This document shows, one piece after another, positions 34,154-44,011 of a stretch of DNA of 64,000 nt. How positions within the stretch are numbered: position 1 is the stretch's first letter; every line of letters begins with the position of its first letter. The position numbers were made by a program, and so were the translations under genes. The notes beneath the pieces were generated by a model. It saw nothing but the letters and a program-made list of their open reading frames with translations, was not told the DNA's origin and made no database searches. Source of the stretch: Azonexus fungiphilus (lineage in GTDB: Bacteria > Pseudomonadota > Gammaproteobacteria > Burkholderiales > Rhodocyclaceae); the NCBI RefSeq assembly GCF_003634965.1, contig NZ_RBXP01000001.1, positions 1 through 64,000 on the forward strand, read 5' to 3'.

Positions 34154-35444
34154 TGCGGGCGACGTCGTCGTCGCCGAGGGCGCCGACCGCCGCCTTCAGG
34201 CGCAGTTGCGCGAGCAGCGTGTCGAAGGTCGCCTTGGCCAGGTCGCGGCGAGTCACGTAGACCTGGTTCTCGGCGTTGAGCACGTCGATGTTGATGCGCA
34301 CGCCGACTTCGTAGCCAAGCTTGTTCGAGGCCAGCGCCGACTGCGACGAGACCAGCGCCGCCTTCAGCGCGTTGACCTGCGACAGGCCGCTGGTCACGCC
34401 AAGGTAGTACTGGCGCGCCGCCAGCGCCGCGTTGCGGCGGGCGGCCTCGAGGCCGGACTGGGCGGCGCTGCGGTTGGCGGCGGCTTCGCGCTGCCGCGAG
34501 GTGGTCAGGCCGCCCTGGAAGAGCGGGATGTTCAGTTGCAGGCCGACGTTGTTGTAGTCGGAGTCGACCATCGTGCCGCTGGCGAAGGCCTTGGCCTTGC
34601 CGCCGTTGGCGACGATGTCCACGGTCGGGTAATGGCCGGCGCGCTGGCGGTCGACTTCGCGGGCGGCGATCTCGGCCAGCGTCTGCTGGATCTGGACCGG
34701 CAGCGCGTCCTTTTCGGCGGCGGCGATCCAGTCGGCCAGCCGGTTCGGTTCCGGCGCGTTGAGCGGCGCGTCCTTGCGCGGCGGCGCCAGCGGGCCGGGC
34801 TCCTTGCCGGTCAGCGTGCGCAGCGCCTGCTGGCGGATTTCGAGTTCGCTTTCGGCAGCCAGCTCCTGGGCGATGACCAGGTCGAAACGGGCCTGCGCTT
34901 CATGGGTGTCGGTGATCGTCGCGGTGCCGACCTCGAAGCTCTTTTTCGCCAGTTCGAGCTGCTGGGCGATGGCTTCCTTGTTGGCGCGCACCGCGGTCAG
35001 GTTCTCGCTGGCGTAGAGCGCGTCGAAGTAGGCCTGGGCAACGCGCAGGATGAGGTCCTGGCGGGCCTGGACGAAACTCGCCTCGGCCTGCGCCACCTGC
35101 AGCTTGGCCTGGTCGTAGGCGATCCAGTTCTGCCAGCGGAACAGCGGCTGCGACAGCGTCAGCTGGTAGCCGTTGGTGTTGTAGCTGTTGCTGCTGCGTG
35201 CCGCCGGGTTGTTGCGCGGCTCGGTCTCGGCATCGTTCCACACCGTATTGCCCGACAGGGTCAGGCTGGGCAGCAGGCCGGAGAGTCCTTGCGGCGCCTT
35301 TTCGCGGCCGGCGTCGAGGGTCGAGCGGGCGGCGGCGAAAACCGGGTCGTTGTCCTGGGCCTCGCGATAGACCTGCATCAGGTCGGCGGCGAACAGCGGC
35401 GTCGCCAGTAGCGGATAGGCCAGCAGCCAGGCAAGTTTCTTCAT
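34119..35444 (-). CDS. tolC: TolC-family outer-membrane efflux protein
   Basis: The protein forms the outer-membrane channel of tripartite efflux and type I secretion systems. The 441 residues have a signal peptide (MKKLAWLLAYPLLATPLFA) and two structural repeats of long helices with TolC motifs such as DLMQVYREAQDNDPVF, TNGYQLTLSQPLF and YEVGVRINIDVLNAENQ. It is the third gene of a pcm-rhodanese-tolC unit under a palindrome-bearing promoter next to a tetR gene. A membrane-fusion or pump gene is not adjacent. Confidence 0.92.
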   Translation of the reverse strand: MKKLAWLLAYPLLATPLFAADLMQVYREAQDNDPVFAAARSTLDAGREKAPQGLSGLLPSLTLSGNTVWNDAETEPRNNPAARSSNSYNTNGYQLTLSQPLFRWQNWIAYDQAKLQVAQAEASFVQARQDLILRVAQAYFDALYASENLTAVRANKEAIAQQLELAKKSFEVGTATITDTHEAQARFDLVIAQELAAESELEIRQQALRTLTGKEPGPLAPPRKDAPLNAPEPNRLADWIAAAEKDALPVQIQQTLAEIAAREVDRQRAGHYPTVDIVANGGKAKAFASGTMVDSDYNNVGLQLNIPLFQGGLTTSRQREAAANRSAAQSGLEAARRNAALAARQYYLGVTSGLSQVNALKAALVSSQSALASNKLGYEVGVRINIDVLNAENQVYVTRRDLAKATFDTLLAQLRLKAAVGALGDDDVARINALLDPENAR

Positions 35445-35451
35445 GCTTTCC

Positions 35452-35775
35452 TCAGTATCGGCTCATGCCGGGATCGACTTCGCAGGCCCAGCCCTCGACG
35501 CCGCCCATCAGGTTGTACACCGTGGCGTAGCCGCGGCGTTCGAGAAACATCGCAACCTGCATGCTGCGGCCGCCGTGATGGCAGATGACGACGATCTCGC
35601 GCGCCGGATCGAGTTCGTCGCAGCGCACCGGCACCGTATGCATCGGCATCGGCAGCGAGCCGGCGATCTGGCACTGCGCCACTTCCCAAGGTTCCCGGAC
35701 GTCGAGCAGCAGCGGCTGCGGCCGACTGTCGTCGGCCAGCCAGTCGGCCAGTTGTCGCGCCCGGATCTGCTTCAT
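35452..35775 (-). CDS. Rhodanese-like sulfurtransferase domain protein
   Basis: This 107-residue single rhodanese domain shows the persulfide cysteine in VICHHGGRS, the LLLDVREPWE motif and the YNLMGGVEGW segment. The ATG shares a base with the pcm stop, and tolC begins eight bases after its stop, so the three genes are one unit. The acceptor of sulfur is unknown. Confidence 0.88.
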   Translation of the reverse strand: MKQIRARQLADWLADDSRPQPLLLDVREPWEVAQCQIAGSLPMPMHTVPVRCDELDPAREIVVICHHGGRSMQVAMFLERRGYATVYNLMGGVEGWACEVDPGMSRY

Positions 35776-36428
35776 CAGAAGGCGAAGCCCGGCTTGGCGG
35801 CGGCGCCGTCGAGCGTCGGCACGACGGTTTCGAAAAGGTTGACGGTGTTGAAGACGCCGTCGGCGACGCAGGTCACCAGTTGCGCTTCCATCACCGGCGC
35901 GCTGCCGACCACGGCCGCCAGGCGGCCACCGACACGCAGCTGCTTGAGCAGTTCCTGCGGGATCTCGGCAACGGCGCCGGAGACCACGATCACATCGAAG
36001 GGCGCGCGCTGCGGCCAGCCGCGGCTGCCGTCGGCGGTTTCCACCGAGACGTTGGCGACGCCGGCGCGTTGCAGGTTGGCGCGGGCGGCATCGGCCAGGG
36101 CCGGACGCACTTCCAGGCTGACCACATGCTCGCCGCGGGCAGCCAGCAGGGCGGCCATGTAGCCGCTGCCGGTGCCGATCTCGAGGATGCGGTCGCTCTT
36201 GCGGACAGCGAGTTCCTGCAGCAGGCGGGCTTCGACGCGTGGCGCCAGCATCACCTGGCCTTCGCCGAGCGGGATTTCCATGTCGGCGAACGCGAGATTG
36301 CGATAAGCGGCCGGCACGAAGTCCTCGCGCTTGACGACGAAGAGCAGGTCGAGCACTTGCGGGTCGAGAACCTCCCAGGGGCGGATCTGCTGTTCGATCA
36401 TGTTGAAGCGCGCTTGTTCGATGTTCAT
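35775..36428 (-). CDS. pcm: Protein-L-isoaspartate O-methyltransferase family protein
   Basis: PCMT enzymes methylate isoaspartyl residues for protein repair. The 217 residues show the N-terminal MIEQQIRPW segment typical of the betaproteobacterial subgroup and the SAM loop ILEIGTGSGYMAALLA. In this subgroup some catalytic residues of true repair enzymes differ, so activity is uncertain. It is the first gene of the operon leading to tolC. Confidence 0.88.
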   Translation of the reverse strand: MNIEQARFNMIEQQIRPWEVLDPQVLDLLFVVKREDFVPAAYRNLAFADMEIPLGEGQVMLAPRVEARLLQELAVRKSDRILEIGTGSGYMAALLAARGEHVVSLEVRPALADAARANLQRAGVANVSVETADGSRGWPQRAPFDVIVVSGAVAEIPQELLKQLRVGGRLAAVVGSAPVMEAQLVTCVADGVFNTVNLFETVVPTLDGAAAKPGFAF

Positions 36429-36448
36429 GTGGTGTCTCCGCAGACAAG

Positions 36449-36466
36449 TATTAGCATACGCTAATA
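36449..36466. promoter_or_regulatory. Palindromic operator TATTAGC-N4-GCTAATA
   Basis: Perfect seven-base arms surround a four-base spacer. It overlaps the -10 box of the pcm-rhodanese-tolC promoter, so a bound repressor would block transcription. The adjacent tetR product is a candidate, but its own upstream palindrome has a different sequence. Confidence 0.5.
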
Positions 36467-36481
36467 TATTGGTTCCGACAA
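36453..36481 (-). promoter_or_regulatory. Promoter of the pcm-rhodanese-tolC operon
   Basis: On the minus strand TTGTCG (36481-36476) and TATGCT (36458-36453) are separated by exactly 17 bases. The -10 lies inside the operator-like palindrome. Confidence 0.5.
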
Positions 36482-36488
36482 AAGCTGA

Positions 36489-37121
36489 TTATACCCGAGG
36501 GACGCACAGCCCCTGCCGCATCAGATCCATGTGCACCGCAAGATAGGCGTTGGTGTCGCTGGGCGTGTCCTTGAAGTGGCCGAGCGAGAAATCCCAGATC
36601 AGCAACATCAGCACCGGTGCGATGACGACGTCGATCGTCTGCTCGATGTCGAGACGGCGGAATTCGCCGCTGTCCATGCCGCGCTGCAGTGCGGCGCCGA
36701 CCAGCGCGCGGCCGCGGGCGATCACGTTGCGGTAGTAATAGGCGGCGATTTCCGGGAAGTTGCGGGCTTCGGCGACCATCAGCTTGGGAATGCCGGCGTA
36801 GGCGGTGCAGCCGATGCGGCTCCACCAGTGCTCGAGCAATTTTTCGAGCAGGGCGAAGCTGCTGCCGGTATGGCGGGCGGCGATTTCCTCGTTTTCGGCC
36901 AGGACCGGCACGATGCCTTCCTGGATCACCGCCATGAACAGCGCTTCCTTGTTGGCGTAGTAGAGGTAGAGCGTGCCCTTGGAAACCCCGGCCAGCGTCG
37001 CCACGTCCTCGAGTCGGGTGGCGGCGTAGCCCTTGTCCACGAAAAGGCTCAGCGCGGCCGCCAGCAGTTCGCTGGGGCGGGCTTCCTTGCGGCGTTTGCG
37101 GGCGGGAGCAGGGGTTGGCAT
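36489..37121 (-). CDS. TetR/AcrR-family regulator
   Basis: The 210-residue protein has the standard N-terminal helix-turn-helix (ATRLEDVATLAGVSKGTLYLYYANKEALF) after a basic tail and a C-terminal ligand domain with the YYYRNVIARGRALV segment. Its position directly before the tolC operon on the same strand suggests it controls that efflux gene. I chose the ATG at 37121 rather than the TTG at 37127. A perfect 28-base palindrome lies five bases upstream of the ATG, implying tight autorepression. Confidence 0.88.
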   Translation of the reverse strand: MPTPAPARKRRKEARPSELLAAALSLFVDKGYAATRLEDVATLAGVSKGTLYLYYANKEALFMAVIQEGIVPVLAENEEIAARHTGSSFALLEKLLEHWWSRIGCTAYAGIPKLMVAEARNFPEIAAYYYRNVIARGRALVGAALQRGMDSGEFRRLDIEQTIDVVIAPVLMLLIWDFSLGHFKDTPSDTNAYLAVHMDLMRQGLCVPRV

Positions 37122-37125
37122 GTGC

Positions 37126-37153
37126 AACTTAATGACTTTGGGGTCATTAAGTT
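37126..37153. promoter_or_regulatory. Perfect 11-6-11 palindrome before the tetR gene
   Basis: AACTTAATGAC (37126-37136) and GTCATTAAGTT (37143-37153) are exact inverted repeats with a six-base spacer. The size and position match a TetR-family autoregulatory operator, and it occupies the place where the ribosome-binding site would be. Confidence 0.75.
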
Positions 37154-37174
37154 AGCACTGCGCTCCCGTCAGGG

Positions 37175-38656
37175 TCAACGGCTTTCCTTGATCAGGCGGT
37201 CGCCGACCGCTTGCAGCGGGCGGGCGTTGTTGCGGTAGAGGCGGCTGAAGATGCGGATCTGCTCGTCGGAGACCTGGACCGGCTGCTTCATGACGATCCA
37301 GGTGACGCCTTCGGTGCACGGCGGTGTCGTCAGCGAGCCCATGAAAGTGTAGTACTGCCCGGATTCGGGCAGCAGCCGGGCCGGATTGACGGCGGTTTTC
37401 GGCGGCTGCACCGGGCTGTGCTTCTCCAGCGGCAGGTGGTTCCACAGCGTCTGGATTTCCGGATGCTCGGTGCCGCGCTCGAGGAGCAGCGCGACAACGG
37501 CGAGGGCGCCGTCGAGCGAGCGGTGCACCAGGTGGATCGACATCTCGTAGCGCTGGCCGTCGACGCGCATTTCGGATGGCCGGTGGAAATGGATGTCCTC
37601 GAGCTCATAGGTTTTGCCGGTCAGCGAAAAACGGCTTTCGCCGACGTTGACCGAGACGGTGTGGCCGTTGTCGATGATGCGGAAGGTCGACGGGCGGTAA
37701 TCGAAGCGGATCGGTTCGAGGTCGACCTTGATGCCGTCACGGATGTCGATCGGCGATTGCCGCTTGCCGCTGGCGCAGAGCTGGTTGCGCGGGTCGATGC
37801 GGGCCCAGTTTTCGGGGCCGCCGGCACCTTCGTAGCCCCATTCGATGCGCCCTTGTGGCAGTGCTTGTGCCGGATTGACGAGTTCCAGCATGTAGCCGCC
37901 AGCCGCCGGCGTCGGCTTCGCCGCCGGACGGGGGGCGCTGCGCGGGGTCGGGGCATTGTTGCGGACGAGTTGCGTGGTGCCGAGCGGAGCGTTGATTGTC
38001 GGCAGGGCGCGGGCCGCGGCCGGCTTTTCGGTAGCGGCGGCAGGCGCTTTCTCGGTGGCGGCGGCCGTTTTTTCCTGCGACTGGTTGGCTTCGGCGGCGG
38101 CCTTGAGGTTCGGGCGGATCGACGGAATCGGTGCCGCGGTTTCGCTGGTCTTCAGCGCCGGGCTGCCTTCGGTCCTGGCCAGCTCCTTCTTGAGCAGGGC
38201 TTCGTTCGCCTGCTGCAACTGGCCGGCGGCCTCGTTCGCCTTCTGCGCCAGTTCGCCGGCGCTTTCCTTGGGTGGCCGGCAGACTTCGCGCAGCACGCGG
38301 TCGTCGAGCGTGCCGCTACGCACCGGCAGCTCGGTGCCGGCGATGTCCTCTTCGCGCAGCGCTTCCTTCTCGGTTTGCCGATAGATGCGCTTGATCGTCC
38401 TGGCGCTGCGCGTGGCGCAGTCGTAGCGGGTGGTCGCCTCGATGATCTTGTAGGGGTTGCCGGTCTTGCCGTCGGTCAGTTCGCGGTCGAGCGTGACCCG
38501 GCTCTGCGCCTCGACGACGTTGCCGGTGCGCTTGAGCGTGCTGCGGTCGAGTTCGATGCGGCGGCCGGCTTCGGACGAGATGTTCTGCCAGCTCGGCGCT
38601 GCCGAGGCGATCCAGGGCAGGCTGGCCAGGGCGATGGCGATGGTCATCAGGCGCAT
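37175..38656 (-). CDS. Alpha-carbonic anhydrase fused to a surface-adhesin-E-like domain
   Basis: The 493-residue exported protein has a signal peptide (MRLMTIAIALASLPWIASA), an N-terminal domain of about 110 residues resembling the surface-adhesin protein E family, a helical segment rich in Glu/Gln/Ala (about 135-185), an Ala/Pro/Thr-rich linker and a C-terminal alpha-carbonic anhydrase domain (about 275-490). The zinc ligands are visible as the two histidines of HFHRPSE and that of IHLVH, with the GSLTTPPCTEGVTW segment closing the active site. An AAAGGA site precedes the ATG. The fusion is unusual and would place CO2 hydration at the cell envelope. Confidence 0.83.
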   Translation of the reverse strand: MRLMTIAIALASLPWIASAAPSWQNISSEAGRRIELDRSTLKRTGNVVEAQSRVTLDRELTDGKTGNPYKIIEATTRYDCATRSARTIKRIYRQTEKEALREEDIAGTELPVRSGTLDDRVLREVCRPPKESAGELAQKANEAAGQLQQANEALLKKELARTEGSPALKTSETAAPIPSIRPNLKAAAEANQSQEKTAAATEKAPAAATEKPAAARALPTINAPLGTTQLVRNNAPTPRSAPRPAAKPTPAAGGYMLELVNPAQALPQGRIEWGYEGAGGPENWARIDPRNQLCASGKRQSPIDIRDGIKVDLEPIRFDYRPSTFRIIDNGHTVSVNVGESRFSLTGKTYELEDIHFHRPSEMRVDGQRYEMSIHLVHRSLDGALAVVALLLERGTEHPEIQTLWNHLPLEKHSPVQPPKTAVNPARLLPESGQYYTFMGSLTTPPCTEGVTWIVMKQPVQVSDEQIRIFSRLYRNNARPLQAVGDRLIKESR

Positions 38657-38747
38657 GGGCGTTCCTTTGGTTTTTTCTTCATATTCGCAGGCTTGTCGGA
38701 CATATTTCGACCGATTTCGAGAAATCTTGAGCCGGCCTTCGCATTTC

Positions 38748-38776
38748 TTGCATTTTGCCTGTCTTTCCAGTACCTT
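38748..38776 (+). promoter_or_regulatory. Promoter of thiC
   Basis: TTGCAT (38748-38753) and TACCTT (38771-38776) are 17 bases apart, and transcription would begin about where the riboswitch starts. The rest of the divergent gap (38657-38747) holds the carbonic anhydrase leader and no other clear signal. Confidence 0.4.
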
Positions 38777-38784
38777 GCAGCCCA

Positions 38785-38869
38785 CTCGTTAGGGGTGCCG
38801 CGCGAATTTCCTGCGGCTGAGAAATACCCTTCGAACCTGATCGGGTCATGCCGGCGAAGGGAAACGAAC
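38785..38869 (+). promoter_or_regulatory. TPP riboswitch (THI element)
   Basis: The conserved blocks are all present in order: AGGGGTGCC, GCTGAGA, ACCCTTCGAACCTGATC and GCCGGCGAAGGGAA, closed by a CGTT/AACG outer stem. It lies 65 bases before the thiC start, so thiamine pyrophosphate should reduce thiC expression. Confidence 0.96.
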
Positions 38870-38879
38870 TCCGACCTAG

Positions 38880-40850
<1,971 letters not shown>

Positions 40851-40874
40851 CACGGTCGACGCCCCGAAAGCGAT

Positions 40875-40902
40875 GAAAATGGCGGCTGCGGCCGCCATTT
40901 TT
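40875..40902 (+). terminator. Intrinsic terminator of thiC
   Basis: Perfect 11-bp stem (AAAATGGCGGC / GCCGCCATTTT) with a four-base loop and a T-run, 25 bases after the thiC stop. Confidence 0.88.
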
Positions 40903-41003
40903 ATCGGCCAATGTCCGGCAAAATCGGTCAAAATGCCGGTCATGTCTTCGTTTTTCGCAGAACTGTTGCCGGCGTCCGGCCCCTTGCCCCGGTGGCGCCC
41001 CTG

Positions 41004-42353
41004 ATGCAGCGCTGGCTCGAAGCCCGCCTGCGGCGCGCCCAGGCCTGGATGCGTGCCAACCAGAATCATCTGCTGGCGCGGCTGAAGGTTTGGGGCGGGC
41101 GCCTGGTCTTCTGGGGCTGCGCCATCGTTGTCGGCCTGGCGGCGGTTGCCTTCGCGCTGCTCAGTGACAAGGCCGGCGAAACCTTCGTCCACTTTGCCGA
41201 ACGCTTTCCCTGGCTGCCCTTCGTGCTCACGCCGGCGGCCGGCGCCGCCTTGCTCTGGCTGACCCGCGAGTATTTCCCCGGGGTCCAGGGCAGCGGCATT
41301 CCCCAGGTCGTCGCCGAAATCCGCCGGCCGGCGCAGGGGCCGTGGCGGCCGCTGGTCTCGCTGCGTATCGCGCTGGGCAAGATCGTGCTCGGGGTGGCGG
41401 CGGTCGGTGCCGGGTTCTCCTTCGGCCGCGAAGGGCCGACGGTCCAGGTCGGCGCCAGCCTGATGGCGGCGGCCGGTCGCTTCATGCCGACGACTTTGCG
41501 CATCCATCGCCAGCATCTGCTGGTCGCCGGCGGTGCCGCCGGCATTGCCGCTGCCTTCAACGCGCCGCTGGCCGGCATCGTCTTCGCCATCGAGGAGCTG
41601 TCGCGCAGCGTCGAATCGCGGCTCAGCGGCGTCGTCATCGCCGCGATCGTCCTCGCCGGCGTCGTCGCCCAGCATTTTCTCGGCAGCGAAAACTACTTCG
41701 GCCGGGTCGTCTTCTTCGGCGAAAGCAACGAACTGTTCTATACCGTGCTCGTCTGCGCCGTCGTCACCGGCGTTGCCGGCGGCGTCTTCGCGCGCATGCT
41801 GCTGATTCCGGTGGCCGGCTGGAAGGGGCGGCTGGCCGATTTCCGCGCCGCCCATCCCTACGCCTTCGTCGTCTTCTGCGGCCTGCTGCTGGCAGCGCTG
41901 GGCACGGTCAGCGGCGGCGTCACCTGGGGCAGCGGCTTCACCGAGGCCGAGGCGCTGCTCAGCGGGCGCGAGGAGGTGCCCTGGTATTTCGGGCCGGCCA
42001 AGTTCGTCGCTACCGTGCTCTCCTACCTGAGCGGGCTGCCTGGCGGCATCTTCGCGCCGTCGCTGGCGATCGGCGCCGGCATCGGCCAGGACCTGCTGCC
42101 GCTGCTGATCGACCACGCCTTCCCGACCAGCGTCCTCGTCCTGTGCATGGTCGGCTTTCTGGCGGCGACGACGCAGGCGCCGATCACCGCCTTCATCATC
42201 GTCATGGAGATGGTCGCCGGCTATTCGCTGGTGATGAGCCTGATGGCGACGGCGCTGATCGCCTCGGTGGTGTCGCGGATGATCTCGAAGCCGCTCTACG
42301 CCACGCTGGCCGAGCACATGCTCCGTCAGCAGGCGTCGGTCGAGCCGAAATGA
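41004..42353 (+). CDS. clcA: CLC-family chloride channel/antiporter
   Basis: The 449-residue membrane protein shows the CLC selectivity motifs GSGIP (residues 96-100) and GREGPT with the gating glutamate E143, which in E. coli ClcA couples chloride to proton exchange, plus the late [12 protein letters not shown] motif. About ten hydrophobic helices are visible. I chose the ATG at 41004; upstream in-frame codons to 40911 lack conservation. The stop overlaps the YkgJ-like gene. Confidence 0.88.
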   Translation: MQRWLEARLRRAQAWMRANQNHLLARLKVWGGRLVFWGCAIVVGLAAVAFALLSDKAGETFVHFAERFPWLPFVLTPAAGAALLWLTREYFPGVQGSGIPQVVAEIRRPAQGPWRPLVSLRIALGKIVLGVAAVGAGFSFGREGPTVQVGASLMAAAGRFMPTTLRIHRQHLLVAGGAAGIAAAFNAPLAGIVFAIEELSRSVESRLSGVVIAAIVLAGVVAQHFLGSENYFGRVVFFGESNELFYTVLVCAVVTGVAGGVFARMLLIPVAGWKGRLADFRAAHPYAFVVFCGLLLAALGTVSGGVTWGSGFTEAEALLSGREEVPWYFGPAKFVATVLSYLSGLPGGIFAPSLAIGAGIGQDLLPLLIDHAFPTSVLVLCMVGFLAATTQAPITAFIIVMEMVAGYSLVMSLMATALIASVVSRMISKPLYATLAEHMLRQQASVEPK

Positions 42354-42598
42354 GCCTGGCCTGCCGGCCGGGCTGCGGCGCCTGCTGCATCGCCCCTTCG
42401 ATCAGTTCGCTGGCCAAGCCGGCCGGCGAGCCCTGCCGCCATCTTGACGGCGACCTGCGCTGCCGGATCTTCGGCCTTCCCGAACGCCCGGCCTGCTGTT
42501 CCGGGCTGCAGCCGTCGGCCGAGATGTGCGGCGACGATCCTGCCTCGGCGCTGCGCTGGCTGGCCGATCTCGAGGCGGCAACGCGGCCGCCGGGGTAA
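42350..42598 (+). CDS. YkgJ-family cysteine cluster protein
   Basis: This 82-residue protein has eight cysteines in the pattern of the YkgJ/UPF0153 family (CRPGCGACC near the N-terminus, then CRHL, CRIF and ACC), probably binding zinc or an FeS cluster. It overlaps the clcA stop (ATGA) and precedes uppP. Function is unknown. Confidence 0.85.
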   Translation: MSLACRPGCGACCIAPSISSLAKPAGEPCRHLDGDLRCRIFGLPERPACCSGLQPSAEMCGDDPASALRWLADLEAATRPPG

Positions 42599-42628
42599 AA
42601 TGCGCGCTCTTGTCATAGAGCCTCCTGC

Positions 42629-43450
42629 ATGGACCCCATCCTTCTCCTGAAAGCCCTGATCCTCGGCGTCGTCGAGGGTCTTACCGAATTCCTGCCGATT
42701 TCCTCGACCGGCCACCTGATCATCGTCGGCAGCCTGCTCGGCTACACCGACGACCAGAGCAAGGTGTTCAAGATCGTCATCCAGCTGGCGGCGATCCTCG
42801 CCGTCTGCTGGCTCTATCGCGAGCGCATCGTCCGCGTCGCCGGCGGCCTGCGCGGCGATCCGGTGCAGCAGCGCTTCGTCGGCCTGCTGGTGGTCGGTTT
42901 CCTGCCGGCGGCGATACTAGGGCTGATGTTCCACGGGACCATCAAGACCTACCTGTTCAATCCGCTGACCGTCGCCGGGGCACTGATCGTCGGCGGTTTC
43001 CTGATCCTCTGGATCGAGCGCAAGGTGTACCAGCCGCGCATCAGCAGCGTCGACGCAATGCGCTGGCCGGATGCGCTCAAGGTCGGTTTCGCCCAGGCGC
43101 TGGCGATGTTTCCCGGGACCTCGCGCTCGGGGGCGACGATCATGGGCGGCCTGGTTTTCGGTCTGTCGCGCCAGACCGCGACCGAGTTCTCGTTCTTCCT
43201 GGCGATCCCGACGATGTTCGCGGCGACCCTCTACGACGTCTACAAGAACTGGGCGATCCTGCGCCTCGAGGACCTGCCGGTGTTCGCGGTCGGTTTCGTC
43301 GCCTCCTTCGCCGCCGCCATGCTCAGCGTCAAGGCCCTGGTCCGCTACATCTCGAACCATGACTTCACGCTGTTCGCCTGGTACCGCATCGTTTTCGGCC
43401 TGGTCGTGCTGTTGACCGCGCAGATGGGCTGGGTCGAGTGGGTGGATTGA
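42629..43450 (+). CDS. uppP: Undecaprenyl-diphosphatase UppP (BacA)
   Basis: UppP recycles the undecaprenyl carrier lipid for cell-wall synthesis and confers bacitracin tolerance. The 273 residues show the active-site motifs [14 protein letters not shown] and PGTSRSGAT in a multi-helix membrane protein. A TAAAAT box (42596-42601) overlaps the end of the upstream gene. Confidence 0.96.
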   Translation: MDPILLLKALILGVVEGLTEFLPISSTGHLIIVGSLLGYTDDQSKVFKIVIQLAAILAVCWLYRERIVRVAGGLRGDPVQQRFVGLLVVGFLPAAILGLMFHGTIKTYLFNPLTVAGALIVGGFLILWIERKVYQPRISSVDAMRWPDALKVGFAQALAMFPGTSRSGATIMGGLVFGLSRQTATEFSFFLAIPTMFAATLYDVYKNWAILRLEDLPVFAVGFVASFAAAMLSVKALVRYISNHDFTLFAWYRIVFGLVVLLTAQMGWVEWVD

Positions 43451-44004
43451 TCCTCTACCTGCACGGCTTCTGCTCGTCGCCGGCTTCGTGGAAGTCGCGC
43501 CTGATGGCCGAGGCGATGGCGGTCCGCGGCCTGGGCGGTCGCTTCCTCTGTCCGCAGCTGTCGCCGGTGCCGGCGCAGGCAGTCGCCGATCTCGGCCGGC
43601 TGATCGAGGCTGCCGAGGTGCCGCCGACGCTGGTCGGTTCCTCGCTCGGCGGCCACTACGCCAGCCACCTGGCGGCAAAGTACGGGCTCGCCGCGGTGCT
43701 GATCAACCCGGCCACGGTCAACGCCCTCGATCCGGCAAAATTCATCGGCGAACACGCCAATTTCCATAGCGGCGAGCGTTTCGTGTTCACCGCCGAGCAT
43801 GCCGGGCAGCTCGCCGCCCAGGTCGCCCGGCCGGATCCGGCGCGCACCTGGCTGCTGCTCGAGACCGGCGACGAGGTGCTCGATTACCGGCAGGCGCAGG
43901 CCTTCTGGTTCGGCTGCCGGCAAAGCGTCTTCGAGGGTGGCGACCACAGCTTCACCCGTTTTCCCGGGATGATCCCGCAAATACTTGAATTTGCCGGGAT
44001 ATAA
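43438..44004 (+). CDS. YqiA-like esterase (alpha/beta hydrolase)
   Basis: The 188-residue protein begins [14 protein letters not shown] and has the nucleophile elbow GSSLGG and the late catalytic histidine in GGDHSF, as in the YqiA/UPF0227 esterases. The GTG at 43438 overlaps uppP by 13 bases; a TTG at 43447 is an alternative start. One motif copy, with a GTCAAC core, lies inside it. Confidence 0.85.
   Translation: MGGLILYLHGFCSSPASWKSRLMAEAMAVRGLGGRFLCPQLSPVPAQAVADLGRLIEAAEVPPTLVGSSLGGHYASHLAAKYGLAAVLINPATVNALDPAKFIGEHANFHSGERFVFTAEHAGQLAAQVARPDPARTWLLLETGDEVLDYRQAQAFWFGCRQSVFEGGDHSFTRFPGMIPQILEFAGI
43717..43741 (+). repeat. GTCGAC-type-N9-A-tract motif (in the YqiA-like gene)
   Basis: ACG-GTCAAC, nine bases, then CCGGCAAAAT: exact spacing, one core change and a four-base A-run. 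It is read as [11 protein letters not shown], nearly the same peptide as the hoxC copy despite unrelated proteins. Confidence 0.6.
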
Positions 44005-44005
44005 T
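44000..44005 (+). promoter_or_regulatory. -10 box abutting the RNase II-type gene
   Basis: A perfect TATAAT ends six bases before the ATG at 44012, so transcription would begin at or very near the start codon (a leaderless message). It overlaps the stop codon of the upstream esterase gene. No clear -35 is seen. Confidence 0.4.
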
Positions 44006-44011
44006 CCGCCG

